Source of the DNA: Oscillospiraceae bacterium | GTDB lineage: Bacteria > Bacillota > Clostridia > Oscillospirales > Ruminococcaceae | DNA length: 42,331 bases | Reading direction: 5' to 3' | Assembly (NCBI GenBank): GCA_009784625.1 | Contig: WRBI01000020.1 | Span: 1-42,331 of the forward strand | In this document: positions 7,655 through 16,099 of the stretch, piece by piece | Position numbering within the stretch: position 1 is the stretch's first letter | Layout: each line of letters opens with the position of its first letter | Program-made: the position numbers and the translations under genes | The notes under the pieces: model-generated | The model's input: only the letters and a program-made list of their open reading frames with translations | Database searches by the model: none | Told to the model about the DNA's origin: nothing

Positions 7655-8113
7655 TCAAATCGATTTATTCATCATCTTAGGTGTGTCGTCCGGATTTTTG
7701 TTGTCGCCGTAGCCTTTGTTGGACGAGCGGTCAATCTCTTTGATCGCTTTGTCAATGGCGTGAAGCCGGTTGTGGCTTAAGTCCTGACACTTGTCATTTA
7801 GCCCCTTGACTTTTTCAAGAGAGACAGAAAGCCGCCGGAATACGTCTCCAAAGCGGTGTCTTTCTTCCTCGGGAAGCTCGTCGATCACCTGGCTTAGCGT
7901 CTGCCCGCTCAGTCTCAGTTGATCTTTATACACTTGAATGTTGCGCTCAAAACCCTTTGATTGCAGTACATAGACCTGCTCTTCCTTGATGATTCGATCC
8001 AGCCGGTCGACGTCCACCATGTCAAGGGCCTCGAGCTTGTCGAGAAGTAAGGCGGCCAGCTTGTCAAAGCCTTTGTCAAGATCGTTTAAATAGCTGTAGA
8101 ACTTATCATACAT
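7655..8113 (-). CDS. flgN: Flagellar export chaperone FlgN
   Basis: 152-aa, almost wholly helical and charged protein, the expected fold of FlgN, cytoplasmic chaperone of FlgK and FlgL. Similarity is mainly in the N-terminal helical region (LAALLLDKLEALDMVDVDRLDRIIKEEQVYV) and the gene position between flgM and flgK. The C-terminal tail is polar and probably disordered (SSNKGYGDNKNPDDTPK). The Shine-Dalgarno is weak. The stop codon lies at the edge of repeat copy B. Confidence 0.85.
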   Translation of the reverse strand: MYDKFYSYLNDLDKGFDKLAALLLDKLEALDMVDVDRLDRIIKEEQVYVLQSKGFERNIQVYKDQLRLSGQTLSQVIDELPEEERHRFGDVFRRLSVSLEKVKGLNDKCQDLSHNRLHAIDKAIKEIDRSSNKGYGDNKNPDDTPKMMNKSI

Positions 8114-8188
8114 CTATTTGCTCTCACTCTCATTATTATAAGACTAAGCGAGGAGTCTAACAAAGCTGTCTTTTTAGGTGAGCGGTCA

Positions 8189-8228
8189 CTATCTGCTCAG
8201 AGCAGTCAACTTCGCCCCAAGCAGATAG
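8189..8228. repeat. Inverted repeat between flgM and flgN
   Basis: 9-bp perfect arms CTATCTGCT (8189-8197) and AGCAGATAG (8220-8228). An alternative, mutually exclusive hairpin CTGCT-cag-AGCAG uses the left arm. No T-tail, so it is not a terminator. Confidence 0.7.
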
Positions 8229-8254
8229 CCACAAGGCACTGAACCTGTTAGGTT

Positions 8255-8548
8255 CTAAGCGTCTAAATCCAAGAAAGCGCGGACGAGCTCGTCAGTGCCC
8301 ACATGGTAAGAACCTTCATTCAGGCGCTGGGTTAAAGCTTCGAGCCGGGCGGGGTCAGGCGGTGCGGCCACTGCGCTTTGGATAGAGGCTTTTGCCCCCA
8401 TCAGCGCTTTCTCAAGGCTTGCCACACTTCCCCGTGAGAACTGCGCTACATCTGTCTGGTGCGCCCGAACAGGCTTGGATTCCCGCCCGCCGGACACAGG
8501 CTCCCTTTTTGGGTACAGACCCATATTAGAAGGTATATTTATTTTCAT
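8255..8548 (-). CDS. flgM: Anti-sigma-D factor FlgM
   Basis: 97-aa negative regulator of flagellar sigma factor SigD, released on secretion after hook completion. The C-terminal half carries the sigma-binding helices (VASLEKALMGAKASIQ and ALTQRLNEGSYHVGTDELVRAFLDL; the YHV-x-T-x-x-LV-x-x-FL-type end is characteristic). The first ~45 residues are polar and flexible. Start ATG 8548 (MKINIPSN) is preferred to an upstream ATG because a GGGGGTG Shine-Dalgarno precedes it. First gene of the leftward operon; candidate SigD promoters lie upstream. Confidence 0.92.
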   Translation of the reverse strand: MKINIPSNMGLYPKREPVSGGRESKPVRAHQTDVAQFSRGSVASLEKALMGAKASIQSAVAAPPDPARLEALTQRLNEGSYHVGTDELVRAFLDLDA

Positions 8549-8607
8549 GAAAAAGTTCACCCCCACAGCCGATTGGCCGATCATGATTTTTTGGCCTTGT
8601 ATATTAG

Positions 8608-8634
8608 TTTTCGACCATGCTTACAAATACTTTA
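8608..8634 (-). promoter_or_regulatory. Candidate SigD (sigma-28) promoter of flgM operon
   Basis: On the minus strand: TAAA (8631-8634), exactly 15 nt, then GTCGAAAA (8608-8615), compared with the Bacillus SigD consensus TAAA-N15-GCCGATAT. Spacing and -35 are exact, and the -10 matches 5 of 8. It would give a leader of about 50 nt before flgM. Confidence 0.45.
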
Positions 8635-8840
8635 GCACACCGGACGACCTAAGTAAAGTTTTTTCGCGAAAAGGCGAAAAACCTGCCCAAAAGTAAAAGA
8701 GATATGAACAAACGACCTTATTACTAACAGTATTTTTGACAGTGCCAACAAAAAAATATGGTAAATTTTTACTTTAAATAAAAAACGTAAAAAACAATCG
8801 GCGATGCGTTAGAAGTTATTGAACAATCTCAACAAACAGA

Positions 8841-8848
8841 TTATCGGC
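8841..8848 (-). promoter_or_regulatory. Perfect GCCGATAA octamer, possible second SigD -10
   Basis: Minus-strand GCCGATAA at 8841-8848 is the exact sigma-28 -10 consensus. The -35 at the proper distance (TTCA, 8864-8867) is poor. It is about 290 nt upstream of flgM. Confidence 0.25.
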
Positions 8849-8919
8849 CATGTTAAGAAATTCTGAAGGAACTTTGATCGAAAATTGTTGTCGAGGCACG
8901 GATTCGATCTAAACCATGA

Positions 8920-8948
8920 TTGACAATACTCAGGGTTTCTACTATAAT
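8920..8948 (+). promoter_or_regulatory. Consensus sigma-A promoter of the flgB operon
   Basis: TTGACA (8920-8925), 17-bp spacer, TATAAT (8943-8948): both hexamers perfect. The predicted start near 8955 leaves a leader of about 177 nt before flgB. The leader contains a stem CGCCGG/CCGGCG with a G-rich loop (about 8990-9026). This would make the early flagellar genes strongly transcribed by the housekeeping polymerase, subject to any repressor or leader control. Confidence 0.88.
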
Positions 8949-9131
8949 GACAATCAAGCAAGAGTGACCGGGACGCGCAGTAAACAGACACGCCGGGGGG
9001 GCCAAACACATGACGATTCCGGCGGGATGATTCATCGACACCCATTAATCTGACAATTCTAATGAAAACATTTACACATGAGGAAATTTTTTAACATAAT
9101 CATATAAGCTTATCAAGGAGGGCGCTCATTC

Positions 9132-9524
9132 ATGTTCACCGATTCAATATCTTCGGTTATGATGACGCGGGCCATGTCGGCCAGCTGGCAGAGGGCACAA
9201 CTGATTACCCACAACATTGCCAACCAAGACACCCCCGGGTTTATGCCAAGGCGCTTGGAGTTTGAAAACCTATTAAAGGATGAAATGCGCAGGGGGGCTG
9301 TCAGCCCGACCATGAGCAGACAAGACCGAATCGACCGGTTAAGCAACATCAGCGGCCGGGTACATATCGACGATAGAACCACAATGCAAGCGGATGGCAA
9401 CAATGTAGACCGGGACGCCGAACACATCGAACTGGCGCGGGTCCAGTTGCAGTATCAGGCGCTTAGAGACAAGATTAACGGGCACTTCAACCGGTTGAGC
9501 GACGCGATTTCGGGCGGCAGGTAA
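9132..9524 (+). CDS. flgB: Flagellar basal-body rod protein FlgB
   Basis: 130-aa proximal rod protein. The N-terminal rod signature is present (SASWQRAQLITHNIANQDTPGF, about 16-37), and the C-terminal helix (ELARVQLQYQALRDKINGHFNRLSDAI) is typical. Start ATG 9132 follows a strong AAGGAGGG. It is the first gene of the long plus-strand operon, and its position before flgC and fliE is the conserved order. Confidence 0.95.
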   Translation: MFTDSISSVMMTRAMSASWQRAQLITHNIANQDTPGFMPRRLEFENLLKDEMRRGAVSPTMSRQDRIDRLSNISGRVHIDDRTTMQADGNNVDRDAEHIELARVQLQYQALRDKINGHFNRLSDAISGGR

Positions 9525-9562
9525 ACCCGGCCCCGACGTTCTATATATAATGGAGGACACAG

Positions 9563-10039
9563 ATGAGTAACTTTTTACCCTCGCTGAACATCCCCGCTTC
9601 CGGGATGACTTCAAACATGCGCCGGATGGATACGATCGCTGAAAATATTGTGAACCGCGAAACCACCAGAACCGATGACGGCGGCCCTTTTCGCCGTCGG
9701 GTCAGCGTCTTTCAAGAGATTTCCGGACAGGACCGCAACGGCTTTGCCCGGATTCTTGGCCACAGCCGCAGCCGCCGGGTACAGGAGCTGATCAACAACC
9801 AGCCCCACGGCGGAGTAAAGCTGATTCAGACCATTGAGGATCCCACCGACTTTATCCCGGTCTTCGACCCCCGCCACCCCGATGCCAACGAAGAGGGCTA
9901 CGTCATGATGCCAAACGTCAACAACACAATCGAGATGGTTGACGCAATGGCCGCCTCCCGGTCTTATTCCTCCAACATCGCGGCCTTTGAGGCCATCCGG
10001 AATATGGCCCAGCAGGCACTTGAACTCGGCAGAAGATAA
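9563..10039 (+). CDS. flgC: Flagellar basal-body rod protein FlgC
   Basis: 158-aa proximal rod protein. N-terminal PASGMTSNMRRMDTIAENIVNRETTRT is a variant of the usual ANxxT rod motif. The C-terminal part has the characteristic GYVMMPNVNNTIEMVDAMAASRSYSSNIAAFE signature of FlgC. Good Shine-Dalgarno (GGAGG). The stop is 5 nt before repeat copy C. Confidence 0.95.
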   Translation: MSNFLPSLNIPASGMTSNMRRMDTIAENIVNRETTRTDDGGPFRRRVSVFQEISGQDRNGFARILGHSRSRRVQELINNQPHGGVKLIQTIEDPTDFIPVFDPRHPDANEEGYVMMPNVNNTIEMVDAMAASRSYSSNIAAFEAIRNMAQQALELGRR

Positions 10040-10044
10040 CGAAA

Positions 10045-10158
10045 CAATTGACAATGCACAATGTACAGTTGACAATTAAGGAGTCCGCTGCGCGGACATT
10101 TTAAATTATCGCAACGCGATACATTCATTGTCAATTGTCCATTGTAAACTGTCAATTA
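10045..10158 (+). repeat. Interspersed TTGACA-rich palindromic element, copy C
   Basis: CAATTGACAATG-type left end, GTCCGC-tgc-GCGGAC hairpin, TTTTAAATT linker, ATCGC-aac-GCGAT hairpin, ATTGTCAATTGTCC-type right end. It fills the flgC stop to fliE Shine-Dalgarno interval. Confidence 0.95.
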
Positions 10159-10174
10159 TTATGGAGGGCAATTC

Positions 10175-10507
10175 ATGTCCATGCAAATTATTCCGCTCGG
10201 CTCTTTTCCGCCCATCGTTCGCGGCGGCGGCCCCGGGCTCAGCCCGACCGGTGAAGCTGCCCCCCAAGTGGGCGGCGTTCAGGCTGAAATCCCATTTCAA
10301 AGCCTGTTCACCCAAGCCCTTGCACATGTAAATGAAACGCAGGCGATCGCGCAGCAGGATTCAATCAACCTCGCTTTGGGCCAGATTGACGACATCGGTC
10401 AGATGAACGTGAACTCGGCCAGAGCGGGCATCGCTTTCGATTTGATGCTGCAAGTGCGGAACCGCGTGCTTGAAGCCTACCAGGAAATGATGCGAATGAA
10501 CGTCTAA
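10175..10507 (+). CDS. fliE: Flagellar hook-basal body complex protein FliE
   Basis: 110-aa FliE, the adaptor between the MS ring and the rod. The conserved C-terminal region is present (VNETQAIAQQDSINLALGQIDDIGQMNVNSARAGIAFDLMLQVRNRVLEAYQEMMRMNV). The N-terminal ~40 residues (Pro/Gly-rich) are variable. Start ATG 10175 follows GGAGGG, placed immediately after repeat copy C. The 145-nt gap to fliF has no recognised signal. Confidence 0.94.
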   Translation: MSMQIIPLGSFPPIVRGGGPGLSPTGEAAPQVGGVQAEIPFQSLFTQALAHVNETQAIAQQDSINLALGQIDDIGQMNVNSARAGIAFDLMLQVRNRVLEAYQEMMRMNV

Positions 10508-10652
10508 CCAGCGCGAGCCGGCACCGTGTGACCGCCCTGAGATTTTCATGGGATATTATGGTCAGAGCGCGGGAAAGACAGCCCAGGTATTGCAGAATCC
10601 TTTTGTTTGAGAGGCCGTGGCCCCTTATATTACTTATTTAAGAGGATTATAT

Positions 10653-12218
10653 ATGAGAGATAGACTTGCGGACTTTTGGTTCTCTTTTAAAGAACGCTGG
10701 CAAAACACAACCCGCCAACTGCGCATCCTGCTTTTGGGCGGCGGTGCGGTGGTGTTAATTTCGGCGTTGGTTGCGGTGCTCGTTTTAAACCACACAGAGT
10801 ACACAGTCCTTTACAATAACTTAACGGTTGGCGAAAACGCCGAAGTCCTCGTGCTCCTGAACAATCAGGGCGTAAACGCCAGGCTGGAGGGCAACACAAT
10901 CCTTGTGCCTTCCGACCAGGAAGGGCTGGCCCGGATGTCGGTGGCTATGCACGGATTCCCGGTTCGGCCGCTCGGCTACGAAATCTATATGATGGGTACC
11001 GGGCTGACCGCTACGCAATCCGACAGGGAATTCTTTTACAATGCACAGGCCGTTCAAAACCTGGCCAGCGTAATCCGCGCTTTCCCTGAAGTGCGGGATG
11101 TACAGGTCATCATCAACCAGCAAGAAACCGGATCTTTTGTCTTTGCGGGGGATCGCCTGCCCGCGTCCGTTGCCATCATGATTGACCGGATGCCCGGTCG
11201 AAACCTGCGCGCCGAACAGATTCAGGGTATCATCAACATGACCATGGCCTCTGTTCCCGGGCTCAGCGAAGAAAACATCGCGATCAGCGACGACACCGGA
11301 AACCTTCGCATGATGTTGGACGTAAATACCGGTGTTGACGTGCACGCACAGCGGCTTCACCTGACCGAACAGGTCAACCAGATCTTTCGCCGCCGGATCA
11401 TGGACTTGCTGATTCCGGTTTATGGTGAGGGCGGGGTAGAAGTCCGGGTAAACAGTGTGCTCGACACCACCGAGCGATCAAGCGAAGCGATGACTTACAT
11501 ACCTTGGGACGAAAATGACCCGGCCAACAACCCGATCAACTTTATGGAAAGCGAACAGGAGCAAACAACCGTAGGCGGCCCGGTGGGCGGTGTGCCCGGC
11601 GCCAACGACAATGTGGACGTGCCCCAGTTCGGCGCTTTGGCCGACGATAACGGAAACATTCACTACTACAACCGCGTAGTCACCGATTTCCTGGTTTCCA
11701 GCGAGCGGACCATGTGGAACGAGGGCGGGTTTACCATCGACAGTATGTCGGCGGCCGTCATCATCGACGCCGATGCCCTGCCCAACGGCGAGCGGGACGT
11801 TATCCTTGACCTGGTCGCCATGGCCTCCGGCATTCCGCTGGCCAACATCTCGGTACAAAACCTCGCGTTCTCCCGCCCGGACGGCGAAGAAGCCTATCAG
11901 CCGACAACCATCTTCCAAAACCCGCTCTTCTGGGTTGGCATTGCGCTGATTATCCTGATTGTGGCCGGTATGACTGTTTGGATGATTCTGGCCGCAAAGA
12001 AGAAAAAAGCCGCAGCCGCAGCCCTCATTGTAGAGCCTTTCGACTACACCGAAGAAGCGTCACTGGCCGGAATGATGCCCGCCAGCGAAGAGACTTTCGA
12101 GCCGATTCAACTGCCCGAAACCCCGGAACAAAAGCTCAAAGGTCAGATCAAAGACCTGGCCGACACCGACCCCGAGATTGTCGCGCAGCTCATTCGCACC
12201 TGGTTGCTTAGCGCATAG
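10653..12218 (+). CDS. fliF: Flagellar MS-ring protein FliF
   Basis: 521-aa inner-membrane ring protein that nucleates the basal body. Transmembrane segment 1 is at about 25-46 and segment 2 at about 424-450, with the periplasmic ring-building domains between (YTVLYNNLTVGENAEVLVLLNNQGV; the AMIDRMPGRNLRAEQIQGI region). The cytoplasmic C-terminus ends in DPEIVAQLIRTWL, the FliG-binding helix. Start ATG 10653 is chosen over 10617 because AGAGG is correctly spaced. It is followed directly by fliG, as usual. Confidence 0.96.
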   Translation: MRDRLADFWFSFKERWQNTTRQLRILLLGGGAVVLISALVAVLVLNHTEYTVLYNNLTVGENAEVLVLLNNQGVNARLEGNTILVPSDQEGLARMSVAMHGFPVRPLGYEIYMMGTGLTATQSDREFFYNAQAVQNLASVIRAFPEVRDVQVIINQQETGSFVFAGDRLPASVAIMIDRMPGRNLRAEQIQGIINMTMASVPGLSEENIAISDDTGNLRMMLDVNTGVDVHAQRLHLTEQVNQIFRRRIMDLLIPVYGEGGVEVRVNSVLDTTERSSEAMTYIPWDENDPANNPINFMESEQEQTTVGGPVGGVPGANDNVDVPQFGALADDNGNIHYYNRVVTDFLVSSERTMWNEGGFTIDSMSAAVIIDADALPNGERDVILDLVAMASGIPLANISVQNLAFSRPDGEEAYQPTTIFQNPLFWVGIALIILIVAGMTVWMILAAKKKKAAAAALIVEPFDYTEEASLAGMMPASEETFEPIQLPETPEQKLKGQIKDLADTDPEIVAQLIRTWLLSA

Positions 12219-12268
12219 AACATAACTCCACTAACCGCGCCCACTTATGAATCCCAGGAGGAGCTTTT

Positions 12269-13267
12269 ATGGCAACTTTAACCGATGCGCAGAAGGCGGC
12301 AACCGTTATTATATCCCTTGGAAGTGAAACGGCCGCCCAAGTTTATAAATTTTTAAGCGAAGACGAAATCGAAAAGCAGACCTACGAGATCGCAAAGATT
12401 CAAAAGCTTGGCTCAGAGGACGTTGAAGAGATTCTCAACGACTTTTACGCCCTTTGCTTAACCCAAAAGGTGGTCACAGAGGGCGGCGTCAACTACGCGC
12501 GCAACGTTCTCGAAAAAGCCTTTGGCAATCAGGTCGCAAGCTCACTGCTTGACCGGGTGACCAAGTCGCTCAAGACCAAGGCGTTCGAGTTTATCAGAAA
12601 GACCGACTACAAGAACATTCTGACAACCATCCAGCACGAAAACGCGCAGACCATTGCCCTTGTTCTTTCTTACGCCAGAAGCGAACAGGCGTCTACCATC
12701 ATCTCCGAACTGCCCAAAGAGACCCGGATCGAGGTGGTCGAGAGAATCGCCAAAATGGATCGCACATCGCCCGAAATCGTGGCGCAAGTTGAAAAAATTC
12801 TTGAGCGCAAACTGTCGGCAATGACCAGCATGGACTTCATGGAAGTTGGCGGAATCAACCATATCGCCGAGATCATGAATCAAATCGACCGTTCCAGTGA
12901 AAAATACATCTTCGACGAGCTTTACAAACGCGACGCCAAGCTGGCTGATGAAATCCGCAAGAAAATGTTCGTCTTCGAAGACATCATCATGCTCGACTCG
13001 ATGGCTATCCAGACTTTCCTGCGGGAAGTGGACAGCAAAGACTTGGTGGTGGCCCTCAAAGGCAGCACAGCCGAAGTCACCGAGGTCATCTTCTCCAACA
13101 TGTCTTCGCGTATGGGCGACACAATCAAGTCGGATATGGAGTACCTGCGCAATGTGCGTATGCGCGACGTGGAAGAAGCCCAGCAGCGCATTGTGGCCGT
13201 CATCCGCAAGCTGGAAGAAGAGGGCGAGATCATCGTTTCCAAAGGCGGCGCAGACGAGTTCATTTAA
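12269..13267 (+). CDS. fliG: Flagellar motor switch protein FliG
   Basis: 332-aa C-ring protein that binds FliF, FliM and the stator. N-terminal FliF-binding helices, middle armadillo domain (about 110-190) and C-terminal torque domain (MFVFEDIIMLDSMAIQTFLREVDSKDLVVALKG) are all present. The middle-domain EHPQ motif, which contacts FliM GGxG, reads E124-N-A-Q127 here, an unusual variant. Charged torque-helix residues (SSRMGDTIKSDMEYL) remain. Strong Shine-Dalgarno AGGAGG. Confidence 0.96.
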   Translation: MATLTDAQKAATVIISLGSETAAQVYKFLSEDEIEKQTYEIAKIQKLGSEDVEEILNDFYALCLTQKVVTEGGVNYARNVLEKAFGNQVASSLLDRVTKSLKTKAFEFIRKTDYKNILTTIQHENAQTIALVLSYARSEQASTIISELPKETRIEVVERIAKMDRTSPEIVAQVEKILERKLSAMTSMDFMEVGGINHIAEIMNQIDRSSEKYIFDELYKRDAKLADEIRKKMFVFEDIIMLDSMAIQTFLREVDSKDLVVALKGSTAEVTEVIFSNMSSRMGDTIKSDMEYLRNVRMRDVEEAQQRIVAVIRKLEEEGEIIVSKGGADEFI

Positions 13268-13309
13268 ATCTAATTTGGCGGCGTAGTTTGCTGCCCGAAA
13301 GGATTGCAT

Positions 13310-14236
13310 GTGTCTAAGATTGTCAAGGCAAGGTCAGTAGTTGAAGACGATGCGAGGGGGCAATCCCCCCTCGCTGTCGAGGTGGAGTACGGCGGGATAT
13401 TAAAGCGGGGAATGATCGACGGCAACCACCGTACAGCCGCCCGGGTTATCCCCACCAAAGACAGCTATCAGGATGAGCTGAACCGCTTGCAAATCGAAAT
13501 CAAACAGGCCAAAGAAGAGATGAAGGCACTCGGCGGCGACTTGGAAGAAACCCGCCGCCTGGCCCGGGAAGAAAAGAAGCGGCAGGAAGAGCTTGTGTTG
13601 GCTCAAGAAACCGCCGAAGACCCTGAAGAAGCCATGGAAGAAGCCCGGCAGCGGGTGGAAAACATTTTGGCCGGGGCAATGGACGAGCGAGACCAGATAT
13701 TAAGCGAAGCGAATGAACAAGCGGCCGCAATCGCTGACCAAGCCAAAAACGAGGGCTACCTGGAAGGTTTTTCGAAAGGATTCGAAGAGGCTGTCCAAGA
13801 ATTCAAAGACGAGAATACGCCAAAAGCGGTCATGATCGCCGACCTGCTTGAGGGCTTGAGCGACCATCACACACAGCTGGTTCGCCAGAGCGAAGATGAT
13901 CTGGTTGATTTGGCACTGGCCGTCGCCCAGAAGATTGTGGGCAAAGCGGTAGAAACCGACCCGGCCATCATAGCTCAAATGCTGCACGGGATAATTGACG
14001 AGAATAAGCGGGAAGAATATATCAAGATCACACTTTCCCCCGATCTGACCGCCATCAAGGCAAAAGCAGGCAAAGACGTGCGCTCGCTGCTTGAAAAACT
14101 GGGCGCGAATGTCAGTGTGGTCAACGACCCGGCCGCCCCCAAAGACAGCATCATGATGGAAACGCCAAAAGGTGTGGTGGATGTGAGCATCCAAACCCAG
14201 CTGGACAATCTGAGCGCGGTCATCCGCGAAAAATAA
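13310..14236 (+). CDS. fliH: Flagellar assembly protein FliH
   Basis: 308-aa regulator of the export ATPase FliI; it links the FliI-FliJ complex to the C ring. Residues about 45-125 are a Glu/Lys/Arg-rich coiled coil, followed by QAKNEGYLEGFSKGFEEA (a GxxxG-like stretch) and the C-terminal FliI-binding globular domain (LVDLALAVAQKIVG, ...GGVVD-like MMETPKGVVDVSIQTQLDNL). GTG 13310 (MSKIVKA) is the likely start: AAAGGA is 6 nt before it, whereas the in-frame TTG at 13304 touches it. Confidence 0.9.
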   Translation: MSKIVKARSVVEDDARGQSPLAVEVEYGGILKRGMIDGNHRTAARVIPTKDSYQDELNRLQIEIKQAKEEMKALGGDLEETRRLAREEKKRQEELVLAQETAEDPEEAMEEARQRVENILAGAMDERDQILSEANEQAAAIADQAKNEGYLEGFSKGFEEAVQEFKDENTPKAVMIADLLEGLSDHHTQLVRQSEDDLVDLALAVAQKIVGKAVETDPAIIAQMLHGIIDENKREEYIKITLSPDLTAIKAKAGKDVRSLLEKLGANVSVVNDPAAPKDSIMMETPKGVVDVSIQTQLDNLSAVIREK

Positions 14237-14252
14237 TAGCCAAAGGTGAAAT

Positions 14253-15560
14253 ATGAACTTTGCCGGCATGATCGAGCGGGTTGCCCGCTGTGACCCTTAC
14301 AGTTACCTCGGTAAGATCGACAAGATCGTCGGGATGATGGTCGAATCGATTGGGCCGAGCGCCACCGTTGGCGAGCTTTGTAAAATCCACAACCCGGACG
14401 GTTCGGGATATGTCAACGCCGAAGTGGTTGGCTTTCGCGAAAATCGTGTGCTGCTCATGCCTTACGAGGATTTGGCGGGAATATCGCCCGGCTCAATGGT
14501 GGAGGGCACAAAGACAAAGCTCAAGATTCCGGTTTCAGGGGAACTGATCGGCCGCACAGTCGACGCGCTAGGCCGCCCGATTGACGGGCTGGGCAGCTTG
14601 GATGGTGTAGCAAGATACGAAGTCGAGACCGCCTACGCTAACCCGCTTTCCCGCCCGCGGATCGATACCACCATGACTTTTGGCGTAAAGGTGATTGACG
14701 GCCTCCTGTCCATCGGCAAAGGCCAGAGAATGGGGATATTCGCCGGTTCAGGGGTGGGCAAGAGCACACTGCTCGGGATGATCGCAAGAAATGTGCACGC
14801 GGACGTAAATGTCATCGGCCTGGTGGGCGAGCGCGGCAGGGAAGTGCGCGAGTTCATCGAACGGGACTTGGGTCCGGAGGGGATGAAGCGCTCAGTGGTT
14901 GTGGTGGCGACATCCGACCAGCCGGCCATGTTAAGGCTGAAATGCGCGATGGCCGCGACCTCGGTGGCCGAATACTTCCGCGATCAGGGCAAGGACGTAT
15001 TGCTGATGATGGATTCGCTCACCCGCTTCGCAATGGCCCAGCGCGAAATCGGGCTGGCATCCGGAGAGCCGCCGGTATCCCGGGGGTACACCCCATCCAT
15101 GTATACCGCCATGCCCAAGCTGCTTGAGCGCACCGGCAACTTCGAAAAAGGCTCGATCACCGGCATCTACACTGTCCTGGTTGAGGGGGACGACACAAAC
15201 GAACCGATTTCGGACACAGTCCGCGGTATTATAGACGGACACATCATCCTCTCGCGAAAGATTGCGGCCAGAAACCATTACCCGGCGATTGATGTCTTAG
15301 GCAGTATCAGCCGCTTGATGTACGACATCACCGACCGCCAGCAATCAGAAGACGCGGGCAAACTGCGCAACATCATGTCCATTTACGAATCCAACTACGA
15401 CTTGATTTCAATCGGCGCCTACAAAAAAGGCACAAACCCTGCGCTGGATATGGCGATCGCCAAGATCGAAAAGATCAACGCTTTTCTTCAGCAAAAAGTA
15501 GACGAAAAGTTCGGCTATGACGAAACTTGGAACCTGATGAAGAAAGCGATTGCTGATTAG
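14253..15560 (+). CDS. fliI: Flagellum-specific ATPase FliI
   Basis: 435-aa F1-ATPase-beta-like export ATPase that unfolds and releases export substrates. Walker A GSGVGKST is at 165-172, Walker B VLLMMDSLTR at about 249-258, and catalytic glutamate region GLVGERGREVREF near 189-201. N-terminal beta-barrel (1-95) and C-terminal helical domain complete the usual 430-440 aa length. Start ATG 14253 with AAAGGTGA upstream. Confidence 0.97.
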   Translation: MNFAGMIERVARCDPYSYLGKIDKIVGMMVESIGPSATVGELCKIHNPDGSGYVNAEVVGFRENRVLLMPYEDLAGISPGSMVEGTKTKLKIPVSGELIGRTVDALGRPIDGLGSLDGVARYEVETAYANPLSRPRIDTTMTFGVKVIDGLLSIGKGQRMGIFAGSGVGKSTLLGMIARNVHADVNVIGLVGERGREVREFIERDLGPEGMKRSVVVVATSDQPAMLRLKCAMAATSVAEYFRDQGKDVLLMMDSLTRFAMAQREIGLASGEPPVSRGYTPSMYTAMPKLLERTGNFEKGSITGIYTVLVEGDDTNEPISDTVRGIIDGHIILSRKIAARNHYPAIDVLGSISRLMYDITDRQQSEDAGKLRNIMSIYESNYDLISIGAYKKGTNPALDMAIAKIEKINAFLQQKVDEKFGYDETWNLMKKAIAD

Positions 15561-15585
15561 AGCAAAGTGAGGTGTGCGGCCAAAA

Positions 15586-16035
15586 ATGAAGAAATTCGCG
15601 TTCTCGCTTCAAAAGCTTCTGGACTATAAAGAGCAGATATTTGACATCGAGCGCAGTGTGCTGGCCGATATGCGGGCCGTTCTCGCCCGGCTTGAGCAGG
15701 AACTGACCGAAATGAAAGACGACCAGGCCGCCCGCGCGGGTGAGCTTCGCCAAAAGATGATGAAGGGAATCCCCGCCATCGAGATGGAAACCCACAAAAA
15801 CTACCTGACCATGCTCGATTTCTCGATCAAGCAAAAAATTCAGCAGATCGAAATGCAAAAGACGGTCATCGAAAAGCAGGCCGAAAAAGTGCGGGAAGCA
15901 AAAATTGATATCTCCACCATGGAAAAGCTGAAAGAGCGCAAGCTTGAAGAGTACAACCACGCGGTCAGTAAGGCTGAAGAAATCTTTATAGAAGAGTTTG
16001 TCAACAACGCAAACCTCGCCAAAGAGGCGATTTAA
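15586..16035 (+). CDS. fliJ: Flagellar export protein FliJ
   Basis: 149-aa, almost continuous coiled coil (heptads from about 8 to 140; rich in Lys, Glu, Gln), the fold of FliJ, which inserts in the FliI hexamer and contacts FlhA. The family N-terminus MKKFAFSLQKLLDYKEQ identifies it. ATG 15586 fits the family start, although the GAGG is 13 nt away. An in-frame GTG at 15574 is the alternative. Confidence 0.9.
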   Translation: MKKFAFSLQKLLDYKEQIFDIERSVLADMRAVLARLEQELTEMKDDQAARAGELRQKMMKGIPAIEMETHKNYLTMLDFSIKQKIQQIEMQKTVIEKQAEKVREAKIDISTMEKLKERKLEEYNHAVSKAEEIFIEEFVNNANLAKEAI

Positions 16036-16099
16036 AGCGATAATGACGGTAGCAGCCGTGATTATATAGCCCAGGAAAAATTAAGAAAGGAGGAAAGTG

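Larger units (their letters stand above)
8549..9131. other. Divergent control region between flgM and flgB
   Basis: 583 bp without a convincing gene. AT-rich compared with the rest (about 8690-8800 especially). It holds a leftward TAAA-N15-GTCGAAAA element, a perfect leftward GCCGATAA octamer, and a rightward perfect consensus sigma-A promoter followed by a ~177-nt leader with a GC-rich hairpin (CGCCGG/CCGGCG). Confidence 0.8.
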
